A stretch of 64,000 nt of DNA from an uncultured Cohaesibacter sp. (GCF_963678225.1 NZ_OY782764.1:1431001-1495000); one strand, 5' to 3'; shown: positions 1 to 9,509, counted from the stretch's first letter. The notes: generated by a model not told the origin, from the sequence alone. Translations and numbers: made by a program.

Positions 1-431
1 CCGAGAACAAGCCGGTAGCCTTTGTCTCCGGCTTCGGCCTCAAATATGGCGCCATGGCAACCTCCACGGCACCGGACGACAATAACATTGTCTGCATCGG
101 CACCAACGCCGAGGATATGGCTGCGGCCATCAATTGGGTCATCGCCAAGGGCGGTGGTCAGGTCTTCATGCGTGATGGCGAGTCGGTGGTCGGTCTCGAG
201 CTGCCGATTGGCGGCATCGTGTCGGATATCGCTCCTGAAGAAATGGCTGCCAAGGAAGAAGCCCTTGATGAGGCCGCCCGCGAGGCCGGATGCGCGCTGG
301 CATGGCCCTTCATGAACATGTTCGTTCTCTCCATCACAGCCATTCCCGATTATGCCATCACCGATCTTGGCGCCGTCGATTGCGTTGGGCTGAATATTTT
401 CGACCCGGTTCTGGAAAGCATTGCCGATTGA
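1..431 (+). CDS. Adenine deaminase-like protein, C-terminal part (5' end outside window)
   Basis: The reading frame is open from the first base (codons start at position 3) to TGA at 429-431, so the gene begins upstream of the window. The visible 142 residues align by eye with the C-terminal domain of the complete adenine deaminase at 5133-6923: a VSGFG motif, a GGG loop, an ELPIGG stretch and a C-terminal helix region. Where the complete paralog and typical adenine deaminases have HDSHH/HDSHN, this copy reads PDDNN. It may therefore be an inactive or differently specialised amidohydrolase; the N-terminal metal site is not visible. It is followed after 123 bases, which include a GCCTGCC/GGCAGGC hairpin at 448-473, by the binding-protein gene of a purine-type ABC transporter, and is probably co-transcribed with it. 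Identity as an adenine-deaminase paralog is firm; the activity is unknown. Confidence 0.8.
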   Translation, partial: ENKPVAFVSGFGLKYGAMATSTAPDDNNIVCIGTNAEDMAAAINWVIAKGGGQVFMRDGESVVGLELPIGGIVSDIAPEEMAAKEEALDEAAREAGCALAWPFMNMFVLSITAIPDYAITDLGAVDCVGLNIFDPVLESIAD

Positions 432-554
432 TCGGCCCCGCAAGTGAGCCTGCCGCATGACCATGGGGCAGGCGCGAAACTGTCAAATTCTGAAGGAAAG
501 GGCGTGCAAAAGCCGCCAACCAACGATAAGACCTTAGCCAACCTGGAGAACAGT

Positions 555-1565
555 ATGAACATCTTTAAGAAGCTGGGTAGCGCTGCCGCGATGATGGTAC
601 TTGCCACGCAAGTCTTCGCCGCAGAGCCGACGAAACTGGGTATCGGCCTCATTCTGGCCACAGGCCCGGAAGCGGCATGGGACGCGACCCTGATGCGCGA
701 TGTCGAGAGTGTCGCTGAGGCTGCACCGCATGGCCTTGATATCTCTTACAAGAATGTAAACGGCGTCTGGGGCGAAGAAGCCGGTGATGCCATGGAGCTG
801 ATGGCCCGCTCTGGCAAATACCAGATCATCTGGGCACACAGCAGCTACTCCGATCAGGTGAAGGCGCTGCAGGAGAAATATCCTGACGTGCTGTTCGTCG
901 TTGTCGGTTCCGGCAACGAGGGTCTTGGGGGCAATGCCTATTGGGTTTACAAACGCGCCCATGAGCCATCCTACCTGCTGGGTGTTCTGGCGGGTCGCCT
1001 GACTGAAAGCGATGTTGTCGGTGTTGTCGGCCAGTTTCCTTCCGAGGATGTGAACGATCAGATCAACAGCTTCTTTGCCGGTGCCCGCTCGGTGAATCCG
1101 GACGTGAAACGCAAGGTGGCTTTCATCGAAAGCTGGTATGATCCGGCCAAGGCCGAACAATTCACCAAGGCACAGATCGCCGCTGGCGCTGATTTGACGT
1201 TCCAGCTGGTTGAAAGCTTTGAGACGTGCGAAAAAGAAAAGATCATGTGCTTTGGCAACTATGTTGACCATGGGGCTTCCGCACCGAAGTCTGTCGTCGC
1301 CAGCGCTCTCATCTCCTGGACGCCAGATCTCAACTGGATCATCGACGAATGGTACGACCATGCAGCCAGTGGCGCGCCTTACGAGGGCAACACCAAGGAA
1401 CATTGGTTCTCCATGGCTGAAGGGGGCTCGTCCCTGTCTGGCTACCACGACTACGAGACAAAGCTGCCAGATCAGCTCAAGGAAGAGGTTGCAGATCTCT
1501 CCAAGCAGATCGAATCCGGTGCGCTGGACATTCCGGTAGACCTGTCTCTGCCAACGTCTGACTGA
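555..1565 (+). CDS. BMP-family substrate-binding protein of a nucleoside/purine ABC transporter
   Basis: A 336-residue secreted binding protein. An N-terminal signal peptide (KK followed by a hydrophobic stretch) has a likely cleavage site after VFA at about residue 22, giving a mature protein starting AEPTKLG. There is no lipobox cysteine, so it should be periplasmic rather than a lipoprotein. The body looks like the BMP/PnrA fold that binds nucleosides or purines. ATG 555 is chosen because TGGAGAA lies just upstream and the signal peptide starts there; the frame is open further upstream but without a signal sequence. It is the first gene of a binding protein-ATPase-permease-permease-adenine deaminase array, which suggests adenine or a purine nucleoside as ligand. 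The ligand is inferred from context. Confidence 0.85.
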   Translation: MNIFKKLGSAAAMMVLATQVFAAEPTKLGIGLILATGPEAAWDATLMRDVESVAEAAPHGLDISYKNVNGVWGEEAGDAMELMARSGKYQIIWAHSSYSDQVKALQEKYPDVLFVVVGSGNEGLGGNAYWVYKRAHEPSYLLGVLAGRLTESDVVGVVGQFPSEDVNDQINSFFAGARSVNPDVKRKVAFIESWYDPAKAEQFTKAQIAAGADLTFQLVESFETCEKEKIMCFGNYVDHGASAPKSVVASALISWTPDLNWIIDEWYDHAASGAPYEGNTKEHWFSMAEGGSSLSGYHDYETKLPDQLKEEVADLSKQIESGALDIPVDLSLPTSD

Positions 1566-1572
1566 CAAGACC

Positions 1573-1597
1573 GTGCCTCTGCTTCTGGCAGGGGCAC
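1573..1597 (+). other. Intercistronic hairpin after the binding-protein gene
   Basis: GTGCCTCTGC (1573-1582) pairs with GCAGGGGCAC (1588-1597) through a 5-base loop, with one G-T wobble. No T-run follows. Hairpins here commonly stabilise the upstream message or attenuate transcription so that the binding protein is made in excess over the membrane subunits; that role is inferred. Confidence 0.5.
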
Positions 1598-1617
1598 CCA
1601 ACTGGTAAAATGCGTTT

Positions 1618-3126
1618 ATGACAAGTCCAACGCTTGAGGTTACTGCTCTGTGCAAGAGCTTTGGTTCCGTCAGGGCCAACCATGATGTGACCTTCTCGGT
1701 CGATGCCGGAGAACTGCTCTGTCTCTTTGGTGAAAACGGAGCGGGGAAATCCACACTTTCGGCCTGCCTGACCGGCCTCTATCGTCCCGATAGCGGCGAG
1801 ATCGCGTTGGAGGGAACGCCTTTGCGCCTTTCCTCGGCTGCCGACGCCATCCGGCATGGCATCGGGCTTGTGCATCAGCATTTCGTTCTTGTGCCCGATT
1901 TCACGGTGCTGGAGAATATCGTTGTTGGCTCGGAAACTGGCCTCTTCGTTGATTTTGCCAGCGCCGAAGCCAGGCTGCGGCAGATCTGCGAAAGTTACGG
2001 CATTGAAATCGACCCCAATGCGCGGGTGGAAGATCTTTCGGTTGGAGAGCAGCAATGGGCGGAGCTTCTCAAGGCCCTATATTTTGATGCCAAGCTGCTC
2101 ATTCTGGATGAGCCCACCGCGACGCTGGATGTGGAAGGCTCCAAAAAGCTGTTCCGCATCATCGACAAGCTTAAGGCGGACGGCGTTGCGATCATCCTCA
2201 TCACCCATTTCCTCGAAGAGGTGATGCAGGCCGACCGGGTTGCCGTGTTGCGGCAGGGCGCCGTGGTTGGCATCAAGAAAACCGCTGAGACCTCGCCAGA
2301 AGAACTGACACGAATGATGGTCGGGCGCGATCTAAAGCGCCAGACCCGCCAGGCGACGCCGATGGGGACAGCGCGCCTGGCACTCGAATCCGTGACCGTA
2401 GAAGGGCTCGGAGAGCGCCCCGATCTGGACGACATCTCCTTTTGCGTGCATGAAGGTGAAATCTTCGGCATCGCCGGAGTGGCAGGCAATGGTCAGCGCC
2501 CCTTGATGGAGGTCATCGCCGGAGTGCGCAAGCCAAAGTCTGGAACCATCACGCTGGATGATACCCTGATCTCCAACAAGGGCGTTCATGCCATCAAGGC
2601 TATGGGATTGGGCCATATTCCAGAGGACCGTTTTGCCGAGGGCCTTGTGCGTGACTTCTCGATTGAGGAGAATCTCATTCTGGGCGAGCATCGCGGCACT
2701 TTCGCCAAAGGCGGTCTGCTCGATTTCCGCAAGATGGCCCAGAATGCCAAAAGGCTGATCGCTGAATTCAGCATCGCGGCACCATCGGGTGAGACGCTCG
2801 TTGGCAATCTTTCCGGCGGCAACGCCCAGCGGGTCATTCTGGCCCGTGAGATGCAGCTTGCCAGCAAGGTGCTTCTGGCCAACCAGCCCACCCGCGGGCT
2901 TGATGTGGGCGTCATCGATTATATCCATCAATGCCTGTTCAACAAGAAGGCCGAAGGTGTGGCCGTGGTGATTGCTTCTTCCGAGCTTGAAGACCTCATC
3001 GCCTTGTGCGACCGCATCGGCGTGCTGTTTCAGGGCCGCCTGATGGGCATTGTCGACGCGCGCAAGACCAATCTGGAAGAAATCGGTCTGCTGATGGCCG
3101 GACACGCACTGGAGACCGCAGCATGA
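1618..3126 (+). CDS. Purine/nucleoside ABC transporter, double ATPase subunit
   Basis: A 502-residue protein with two fused ABC domains, as in the RbsA/MglA/YufO type. The first domain has Walker A GENGAGKST at residues 38-46, a QQ-containing signature (LSVGEQQ) near residue 142 and Walker B ending ILDEPTA. The second domain has the usual degenerate P-loop of this class (GVAGNGQ, about residue 284) and a good signature LSGGNAQRV near residue 400. It energises import by the permeases encoded immediately downstream; its stop codon overlaps the start of the first permease (ATGA). A 52-base gap with a hairpin separates it from the binding protein. Confidence 0.9.
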   Translation: MTSPTLEVTALCKSFGSVRANHDVTFSVDAGELLCLFGENGAGKSTLSACLTGLYRPDSGEIALEGTPLRLSSAADAIRHGIGLVHQHFVLVPDFTVLENIVVGSETGLFVDFASAEARLRQICESYGIEIDPNARVEDLSVGEQQWAELLKALYFDAKLLILDEPTATLDVEGSKKLFRIIDKLKADGVAIILITHFLEEVMQADRVAVLRQGAVVGIKKTAETSPEELTRMMVGRDLKRQTRQATPMGTARLALESVTVEGLGERPDLDDISFCVHEGEIFGIAGVAGNGQRPLMEVIAGVRKPKSGTITLDDTLISNKGVHAIKAMGLGHIPEDRFAEGLVRDFSIEENLILGEHRGTFAKGGLLDFRKMAQNAKRLIAEFSIAAPSGETLVGNLSGGNAQRVILAREMQLASKVLLANQPTRGLDVGVIDYIHQCLFNKKAEGVAVVIASSELEDLIALCDRIGVLFQGRLMGIVDARKTNLEEIGLLMAGHALETAA

Positions 3127-4193
3127 TCGAGATTACCCGACGCCAAACGGTTGGCTACAGGGCGCGGATTGCTGCCTATCTGCTTGCGCTCGTTATGGGA
3201 TTCGCCTGCACATCCCTGTTGATCTGGTTGAGCGGCGCCAGTGTCATGGAAGGCTTTTCGGCCCTGTTTGAAGGGGCCTTTGGCTCAGAGGAAGCCATGC
3301 TGCAAAGCCTTGTGGCAGCAACGCCGCTGATCTTTACCGGCCTTGCCACCGTCATCGCCTATCGTGCTGAAATCTGGAGCATCGGGCAGGAGGGGCAGAT
3401 GTTTGCCGGAGCCATGAGCGGCTATTTCGCCTCGCTCTATCTGGGCAATGCGCCGATGGTGGTTGCCGTGCCGGTGATCATTCTGGCTGCCATGATTGGC
3501 GGCGCTCTGCTGGGCATGCTCTGCGGCTGGCTCAAAAGTCGCTTTGCTGTCAACGAGATTATCTCCACCGTGATGCTCAACTATGTGATTGTCTATTTCC
3601 TTTCCTATCTGCTGGCGGGAGGCCCATGGACTGCGGAGGGGTCAACCTCTTATCACCAGACAGCCTTGCTGGCAGATAATTTCCGCCTGCCGTTGATCGT
3701 CTCAGACGTCAAACTGCATATCGGTTTCCTGCTGGCCATTCTGGCCACCGTCCTGTGTTGGGGCATCCTCAAATTCACGCCCTTCGGCTTCGAGATTCGC
3801 GCGCTTGGGGCCAACCCGACGGCGCTGCGTTTCAAGGGCGTCAATGTCGCTCGCACCATCCTGATTGTCATGGCGGTGAGTGGAGCGCTGTCGGCACTTG
3901 CTGGCGTATCCGAGATCTTCGGCGTCAACTATCGCCTCAAGGGGGATGTGCTGACGGGCCTTGGCTTTACCGGCATTATCGTGGGCATGATCGGCGGGCT
4001 GAACCCGCTTGGTGCCCTCATCGCGGCGCTGCTATTCGGGGCGCTGGAAAATGGTTCCCTCTATATGAGCGTCCTCTCCGACATCCCGCCTGCGCTTGTG
4101 CCTGCCATGCAGGGCATTTTGCTGCTTTTCTTTCTCAGTGCCTCGGTGATTGTCCGCTATCGTGTCCGCATTCGGAGGGCCTCCCATGTCTGA
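3123..4193 (+). CDS. Purine/nucleoside ABC transporter, permease 1
   Basis: A 356-residue integral membrane protein, many hydrophobic segments, of the BPD_transp_2 family. The conserved EIWSIGQEGQM loop is characteristic of BMP-type nucleoside permeases, as is the NEIISTVMLNY segment. ATG 3123 overlaps the TGA of the ATPase gene; the frame is open upstream but that part is out-of-frame ATPase sequence. It forms the membrane channel together with the next gene, with which it overlaps by 8 bases. Confidence 0.88.
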   Translation: MIEITRRQTVGYRARIAAYLLALVMGFACTSLLIWLSGASVMEGFSALFEGAFGSEEAMLQSLVAATPLIFTGLATVIAYRAEIWSIGQEGQMFAGAMSGYFASLYLGNAPMVVAVPVIILAAMIGGALLGMLCGWLKSRFAVNEIISTVMLNYVIVYFLSYLLAGGPWTAEGSTSYHQTALLADNFRLPLIVSDVKLHIGFLLAILATVLCWGILKFTPFGFEIRALGANPTALRFKGVNVARTILIVMAVSGALSALAGVSEIFGVNYRLKGDVLTGLGFTGIIVGMIGGLNPLGALIAALLFGALENGSLYMSVLSDIPPALVPAMQGILLLFFLSASVIVRYRVRIRRASHV

Positions 4194-5118
4194 GTTGCTG
4201 TCTCCTGAAATTCTCATGTCCATCATGGTCGCCGCCATGGGTGGCGCAACCGTCATCCTGTTCGCAGCTCTGGGCGAACTGGTCACCGAGCGGGCAGGCA
4301 TCTGGAATATGGGCGTGGAAGGCACCATGCTGGTCGGCTGTCTCGTCGCCTATCTGGTGATGGCTGGCACCGGCTTGCCTATCCTTGCGTCTATCGCGGC
4401 CATCGGGGCGGGCATGGTTGCAGGGCTCATCATCGGCTTCATGACAGTGACCTTGCGGGTGGATCATTTCGTGACCGGCCTTGGCTTTAATCTTCTGGCC
4501 AGCGGTCTGACGCTCTTCTGGTTCCGCAGCTATGTTGGCGGTGGCAAACCACCCAGCTATTCCACCATCGATACAGTGCCCATTCCGGGCCTCGCAGACA
4601 TCCCCATACTCGGACCGATCCTCTTTAATCAGCATCTACTGACCTATATCGCGCTTCTCAGTGTGCCAGTAATCGCGGTCTTCCTGCGCCGGACCACCTT
4701 CGGGCTGGAAACGCGAGCGGCTGGTGAAAATCCGCAATTTTTGGAGGCCAAGGGGCTTTCGGTCGCAACCCGCCAATATGCTGCTCTGCTGTTTGGCTCG
4801 GCGCTTACCGGCCTTGGCGGGGCCTTCTTGATGCTCGCCTTCGCCGATCAGTTTCGCCCGGACATTTCCGGCGGCCGCGGTTGGCTCGCCATCGTTGCCG
4901 TCATTGCTGGCAACTGGAAGCCACTGCGCACCATGGCGGCAGTGCTGATTTTCGCCATTCTTGACAGCCTTGCGGTTCATGCCCAAGGTGTCGGGGTCGA
5001 TGTGCCCTATCAATTCTTTCTCATGTTGCCCTATGTGGCGTCCATCGGCCTGTTGATTTTGATCCGCAGTCGGTCCGGCCAGCCAGCTAAACTGGGCGTT
5101 CCTTATCTGCGACACTAA
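4186..5118 (+). CDS. Purine/nucleoside ABC transporter, permease 2
   Basis: A 310-residue membrane protein of the same family as its neighbour, with the matching loop ERAGIWNMGVEGTM near residues 34-47 and a VDHFVTGLGFNLLASG segment. CGGAGGGC lies just upstream of ATG 4186, inside the end of the preceding gene, so the two permeases are probably translationally coupled. The stop is 14 bases before the adenine deaminase start, which supports one transcript and a purine substrate. Confidence 0.88.
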   Translation: MSELLSPEILMSIMVAAMGGATVILFAALGELVTERAGIWNMGVEGTMLVGCLVAYLVMAGTGLPILASIAAIGAGMVAGLIIGFMTVTLRVDHFVTGLGFNLLASGLTLFWFRSYVGGGKPPSYSTIDTVPIPGLADIPILGPILFNQHLLTYIALLSVPVIAVFLRRTTFGLETRAAGENPQFLEAKGLSVATRQYAALLFGSALTGLGGAFLMLAFADQFRPDISGGRGWLAIVAVIAGNWKPLRTMAAVLIFAILDSLAVHAQGVGVDVPYQFFLMLPYVASIGLLILIRSRSGQPAKLGVPYLRH

Positions 5119-5132
5119 ATTCGGAGGTCTTT

Positions 5133-6923
5133 ATGCCTATCCCATCCTGGAGTGAACTAGCCCCACAATTGGTTGATGTGGCCATGGGTCGGCGCATGGC
5201 CGACAGCGTTATTCGCAAGGGCAAATGGGTCAATGTCCATACCGGTGAAATCATTCCCGATATGGATGTGGCCATTTCTGGCGGCCGCATTGCCTATGTT
5301 GGCGCGGATGCCAGCCACGCCATTGGCGACGACACCAAGGTCATAGAGGCCAACGGGCGCTATATGGTGCCTGGCCTGTGCGATGCGCATATGCATGTGG
5401 AAAGCGGCATGATCACCGTCAGCGAATTTGCGCGCGCCGTCATTCCCCACGGCACCACATCCATGTTCATCGATCCGCACGAGATTGCCAACGTGTTGGG
5501 CCTGAAGGGCGTCAAGGTGATGCATGACGATGCCGCCAACATGCCGATCAACATTCAGGTGCAGGTGCCATCCTGTGTGCCATCTGCTCCGGGATTGGAA
5601 AATGCCGGAGCGGAAATAACCGTCGACGACGTCAAGGAAGCTCTCTCATGGCCGCAGATCTGCGGTCTGGGCGAAATGATGAACTTCCCCGGTGTGGCCA
5701 TGGGCGACGCCAAAATGCTGGGCGAAATCGCGGCCACGCAGGACGCCGGCAAGACCGTGGGCGGCCATTTCCCGACGCCAGAGCTTGACCTGATGTTCCA
5801 CGGCTATGTGGCTGGTGGTCCGGCTGATGACCATGAAGGTACCCGCAAGGAAGATGCCATTGCCCGCGCCCGTCAGGGCATGCGCCCGATGATGCGCCTT
5901 GGCTCGGCATGGTATGACGTGGCCGAGCAGGTGAAAGCCATCACCGAAGATGGCCTTGATCCGCGCAGCTTCATCCTCTGCACCGATGACAGCCACTCGG
6001 GCACCATCGTCAATGACGGTCACATGAACCGCGTCGTGCGTCACGCCATCGCACAAGGGCTCAAACCCATCACCGCCATTCAGATGGCAACGCTCAACAC
6101 CGCCCAGCATTTCGGCATGGATCGTGATATCGGTTCCATCACGCCGGGGCGCCGCGCCGACATCATCCTGACTTCGGATCTACCGAGCCTGCCGATCGAG
6201 CTGGTCATGGCGCAGGGAGAGGTCTTGGCGGAAGACCAGAAACTGCTCGTGGACATTCCCGAAGCCAGCTATCCCGATTTCTGCCGCAACACGGTCAATA
6301 TGGGCAAGAAGCTGGCTGCTGATGATTTTGATATCTTTGCTCCGAGCGGCGCCAATCAGGTGCGTGCCCGTGTCATCGGCGTCATCGAAAATCAGGCCCC
6401 GACCAAGGCGCTGGAGCGCACCCTGCCGGTCGAGCGCGGTCTGGTACAGATGGATGGCGAAGGCGATGTCTGTCAGATTGCGCTTGTCGAACGCCATCGC
6501 GGCACCGGCGGCGTGGTCAATGGCTTCGTATCCGGCTTTGGCTACAACAAGCCTTGCGCGGTGGCCTCCACCGTTGCCCATGACAGTCATCACATGATCG
6601 TGGTCGGCACTTCCAAGGAAGATATGGCAGCAGCAGCCAATCATCTGGGCAAGGTCGGGGGCGGCATCACCGTCTTCTCGGAAGGCAAGGAACTGGCGAC
6701 CGTCGAATTGGCCATCGCCGGACTGATGTCTGAAGAGCGCGCCGAGATCGTGGCTGAAAAGGCGACAAAGATGGTCGAGGCCATGGCCGCCTGTGGTTGC
6801 ACGCTCAACAACGCCAACATGCAGCATTCTCTGCTGGGGCTGGTGGTGATCCCAGAAATCCGCATCTCCGATGTCGGGTTGGTGGACGTAACCAAATTCG
6901 AGACGGTGGATCTGTTCCTGTAA
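5133..6923 (+). CDS. ade: Adenine deaminase
   Basis: A 596-residue amidohydrolase-superfamily enzyme that hydrolyses adenine to hypoxanthine and ammonia in the cytoplasm. Visible landmarks: the metal-binding HxH in DAHMHVES (His86, His88), a downstream IDPHEIANVLG segment, CTDDSHSGTI around residue 280, and the C-terminal HDSHH motif at residues 483-487 typical of the Ade family. GGAGG sits 8 bases before ATG 5133. The length agrees with bacterial Ade. It closes the transporter operon, so imported adenine could be deaminated directly. A second, sequence-divergent paralog lies at the start of the operon. Confidence 0.92.
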   Translation: MPIPSWSELAPQLVDVAMGRRMADSVIRKGKWVNVHTGEIIPDMDVAISGGRIAYVGADASHAIGDDTKVIEANGRYMVPGLCDAHMHVESGMITVSEFARAVIPHGTTSMFIDPHEIANVLGLKGVKVMHDDAANMPINIQVQVPSCVPSAPGLENAGAEITVDDVKEALSWPQICGLGEMMNFPGVAMGDAKMLGEIAATQDAGKTVGGHFPTPELDLMFHGYVAGGPADDHEGTRKEDAIARARQGMRPMMRLGSAWYDVAEQVKAITEDGLDPRSFILCTDDSHSGTIVNDGHMNRVVRHAIAQGLKPITAIQMATLNTAQHFGMDRDIGSITPGRRADIILTSDLPSLPIELVMAQGEVLAEDQKLLVDIPEASYPDFCRNTVNMGKKLAADDFDIFAPSGANQVRARVIGVIENQAPTKALERTLPVERGLVQMDGEGDVCQIALVERHRGTGGVVNGFVSGFGYNKPCAVASTVAHDSHHMIVVGTSKEDMAAAANHLGKVGGGITVFSEGKELATVELAIAGLMSEERAEIVAEKATKMVEAMAACGCTLNNANMQHSLLGLVVIPEIRISDVGLVDVTKFETVDLFL

Positions 6924-6951
6924 ATCTTGTTGCAAATGAACGAGAAAAAGA

Positions 6952-6977
6952 AAAGGGCCGCTTAGACGGCCCTTTTT
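6952..6977. terminator. Rho-independent terminator, probably bidirectional
   Basis: AAAGGGCCG (6952-6960) and CGGCCCTTT (6967-6975) form a perfect stem with a 6-base loop. It is followed by T residues on the plus strand and by a T-rich stretch on the minus strand. It lies between two convergent genes, adenine deaminase and the E1-like enzyme, and could end both transcripts. Confidence 0.85.
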
Positions 6978-7024
6978 GCGTTCGCGATTTTATACGCCTG
7001 AAATGGGAGAGTGCTGGAGATCCC

Positions 7025-9418
7025 TTATCTGATGCGCCGACCGGCGGACAAGCCTTCGACTTTCTCGATGATGGAGGCGGCATCAATGCCATGATGGTGA
7101 TAGAGATCGCCGATCGTGCCGGTTTGGCCGAAATGCTCGATGCCGAGCGAAATGGTACGATGTCCTGCAACCCCGCCAAGCCAGGCCAGCGTGGCAGGAT
7201 GGCCGTCTATGACGGTCACGATCTTGCAATGTTCGGGCAGATCATCCATCAGATGCTCCACATGGGAAATGGCTTTTTCGTTGCCCCGTGACCGCGCCCG
7301 CTGGGCCGCTGTCCAGCCCGCATTCAGGCGGTCTGCCGAGGTGACCGCCAACACGCCGATATCGCGTCGGGCTTCTGCAATGGCACCCGCAGCCTTGATT
7401 GCTTCGGAGGCTACTGCCCCTTGATAGGCAATGACAATCTCGCAGTTGGGCCCCGGTTTGCGCAGCCAATAGCCTCCATCGATAGCGCCTTGCACGAAGG
7501 CGTCATCCGCCCGCTTGCCCGGTTGCTCGATCGGGTTGGTCGTCAGTCGCAGATAGACCGAACCGCCGGTTTCATCGCGCAGCCATGTGCGCTCGTCCGG
7601 ATCGCCTTCGCCATCGCGCTGCATATAGTCAAAGGCCCATTCCATGATAACAGCCAATTCATCGGCAAAGGCTGGCTCGAAAGCGGCCAGACCATCTTGG
7701 CTCATGCCGATGAGCGGCGTGCCGACAGACTGGTGCGCGCCCCCTTCAGGAGCCAGGGTGACGCCGGAGGGCGTGCCAACAATCATGAAGCGGGAATCCT
7801 GATAGCAGGCATAATTGAGCGCATCGAGGCCACGGCAGACAAACGGGTCATAAACCGTGCCGATGGGGATCAACCGCTTGCCAAACAGCGAGTGGGACAG
7901 CCCCGCCGCGCCGAGCAGCAGAAACAGGTTCATTTCTGCAATGCCAAGCTCGATATGCTGCCCTTCCGGATCGAATACCCATTTGGCCGTTGAGGGAATG
8001 CGGTGTTCGATGAAAGCATCCTTTTGAGCCGTGCGGGCAAACAGCTTGCGCCGGTTGACCCATGGGCCGAGATTGGTCGTGCCTGTCACATCCGGAGAGG
8101 TGGTTACGATCCGTGCTGCCAATTCGCTGTCGCCCTTGGAAAGCGTATCGAGGATCTTGCCAAATGCTGCCTGCGTGGAAAGGGTGCGGGCGCTGTCCAT
8201 CTCAATGGCCGGAACGGACAGTTTGTGATCATGATAGCGGCGCGTGCCCTTGGCAAAGAACGGCACCTCCTTCAGAAATGCCTTGAGAGCGTTGGTGTCT
8301 TCCACCGTGGCGAAAGGCTCCCATTCCTCTCCCTTGGCAACGCCCATATGCGCCTGCCATGCGTCCATCTGGGTCGGGTTCATCAGACCGCCGTGATTGT
8401 CCTTGTGTCCGGCAATTGGCGTGCCCCACCCTTTGACCGTATAGGCAAGGAAGCAGGTTGGGCGGTCATGGTCGATGGAGGCAAAAACGTCGGCCATGGT
8501 GGTCACGCAGTTGCCGCCGAGATTTTCCATGAGCGCTGCCAGCTCATCGTCACTGCGTCGCTCGATAAGCGCTGTGACATCGCCTTGATCGCCCAAATCA
8601 TCCATCAGGCGCTTGCGCCATACCGCGCCACCCATGAAGGTGAGGGCTGAGTAGTCCTGATTGGGGCAGGCATCAATCCATGCTTTGAGCTTGTCGCCAC
8701 CGGCCTCATCAAAGGCCTCCCGCTGCAATTTGCCATATTTGACCCGAACGACATCCCAGCCGAAGGCATCGAAGATTTTCTCGACCCGCTCGAAGAGCCC
8801 CTCGCGCACGATCCCGTCCAGAGACTGACGGTTATAGTCGATAATCCACCAGCAGTTCCGCAGGTCGTTTTTCCAGCCTTCCTGCAGGCATTCATAGATG
8901 TTGCCCTCATCCAGCTCGGCGTCACCAACCAGAGCCACCATGCGACCGAGAGCCTGTTCCTGTCCCCAGCTTTTGGCCTTGATATAGTCCTGAATGAGCG
9001 AGGTAAAAGAGGTGATGGCAACGCCTAACCCGACCGAGCCGGTGGAGAAATCCACATCATCAATATCTTTGGTGCGGGACGGGTAGGATTGCACCCCGCT
9101 AAAGCCTCGGAAATTCTCCATCTTTTCCCGTGTCTGGTTGCCCATCAGATATTGCATCGCATGGAAAATGGGCGAGGCATGGGGCTTGACGGCGACGCGA
9201 TCTTCAGGACGTAGGGCGGAGAAATAGAGAGCGGTCATGATCGAGACCATGGACGCCGAGCTGGCTTGATGCCCGCCCACCTTGATGCCATCCGCCTTGG
9301 GCCGGATATGGTTGGCATTGTGAATCATCCAGTGAGACAGCCACAAAAGGCGCTGCTCGATTGTCTTTAAATGGGGGCTCTGCATGTCTCGCCTCATATC
9401 GGGGGATAGATCTGGCAT
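7025..9418 (-). CDS. MdeB/AceE-like 2-oxoacid dehydrogenase E1 (transketolase-fold thiamine enzyme)
   Basis: A protein of about 797 residues with the architecture of homodimeric pyruvate dehydrogenase E1: an N-terminal thiamine-diphosphate domain with GDAELDEG followed by an IIDYNRQ stretch (the GDG-to-N cofactor motif, here with Ala in place of the second Gly), a central Pyr domain with HIELGIAEMN, and a C-terminal transketolase-like domain. Early motifs include a KVGGHQASSAS stretch and KPHASPIFHA. The relatives I recall are called transketolase in rhizobia, or MdeB, the 2-oxobutyrate dehydrogenase E1 linked to methionine catabolism in Pseudomonas putida. No E2 or E3 gene is nearby. An Lrp-family regulator is divergent, as mdeR is from mdeB. 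Start is uncertain: ATG 9418 is used; TTG 9436 and ATG 9382 (GAGG six bases upstream) are alternatives. The substrate is not shown by sequence. Confidence 0.75.
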   Translation of the reverse strand: MPDLSPDMRRDMQSPHLKTIEQRLLWLSHWMIHNANHIRPKADGIKVGGHQASSASMVSIMTALYFSALRPEDRVAVKPHASPIFHAMQYLMGNQTREKMENFRGFSGVQSYPSRTKDIDDVDFSTGSVGLGVAITSFTSLIQDYIKAKSWGQEQALGRMVALVGDAELDEGNIYECLQEGWKNDLRNCWWIIDYNRQSLDGIVREGLFERVEKIFDAFGWDVVRVKYGKLQREAFDEAGGDKLKAWIDACPNQDYSALTFMGGAVWRKRLMDDLGDQGDVTALIERRSDDELAALMENLGGNCVTTMADVFASIDHDRPTCFLAYTVKGWGTPIAGHKDNHGGLMNPTQMDAWQAHMGVAKGEEWEPFATVEDTNALKAFLKEVPFFAKGTRRYHDHKLSVPAIEMDSARTLSTQAAFGKILDTLSKGDSELAARIVTTSPDVTGTTNLGPWVNRRKLFARTAQKDAFIEHRIPSTAKWVFDPEGQHIELGIAEMNLFLLLGAAGLSHSLFGKRLIPIGTVYDPFVCRGLDALNYACYQDSRFMIVGTPSGVTLAPEGGAHQSVGTPLIGMSQDGLAAFEPAFADELAVIMEWAFDYMQRDGEGDPDERTWLRDETGGSVYLRLTTNPIEQPGKRADDAFVQGAIDGGYWLRKPGPNCEIVIAYQGAVASEAIKAAGAIAEARRDIGVLAVTSADRLNAGWTAAQRARSRGNEKAISHVEHLMDDLPEHCKIVTVIDGHPATLAWLGGVAGHRTISLGIEHFGQTGTIGDLYHHHGIDAASIIEKVEGLSAGRRIR

Positions 9419-9509
9419 GCATCTTAATGGATCCAATCAAGATGATCCTCGCTTTTTCAGTCTGGTATTGTTATAAATTTGGAGGATATAACTGCGAACA
9501 GAAAAGAAA

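Noticed and set aside
7025..9418. Pentose-phosphate transketolase
   Set aside because: The size (about 797 residues) and motifs such as GDAELDEG and HIELGIAEMN fit the AceE/MdeB group rather than a true transketolase (about 660 residues).
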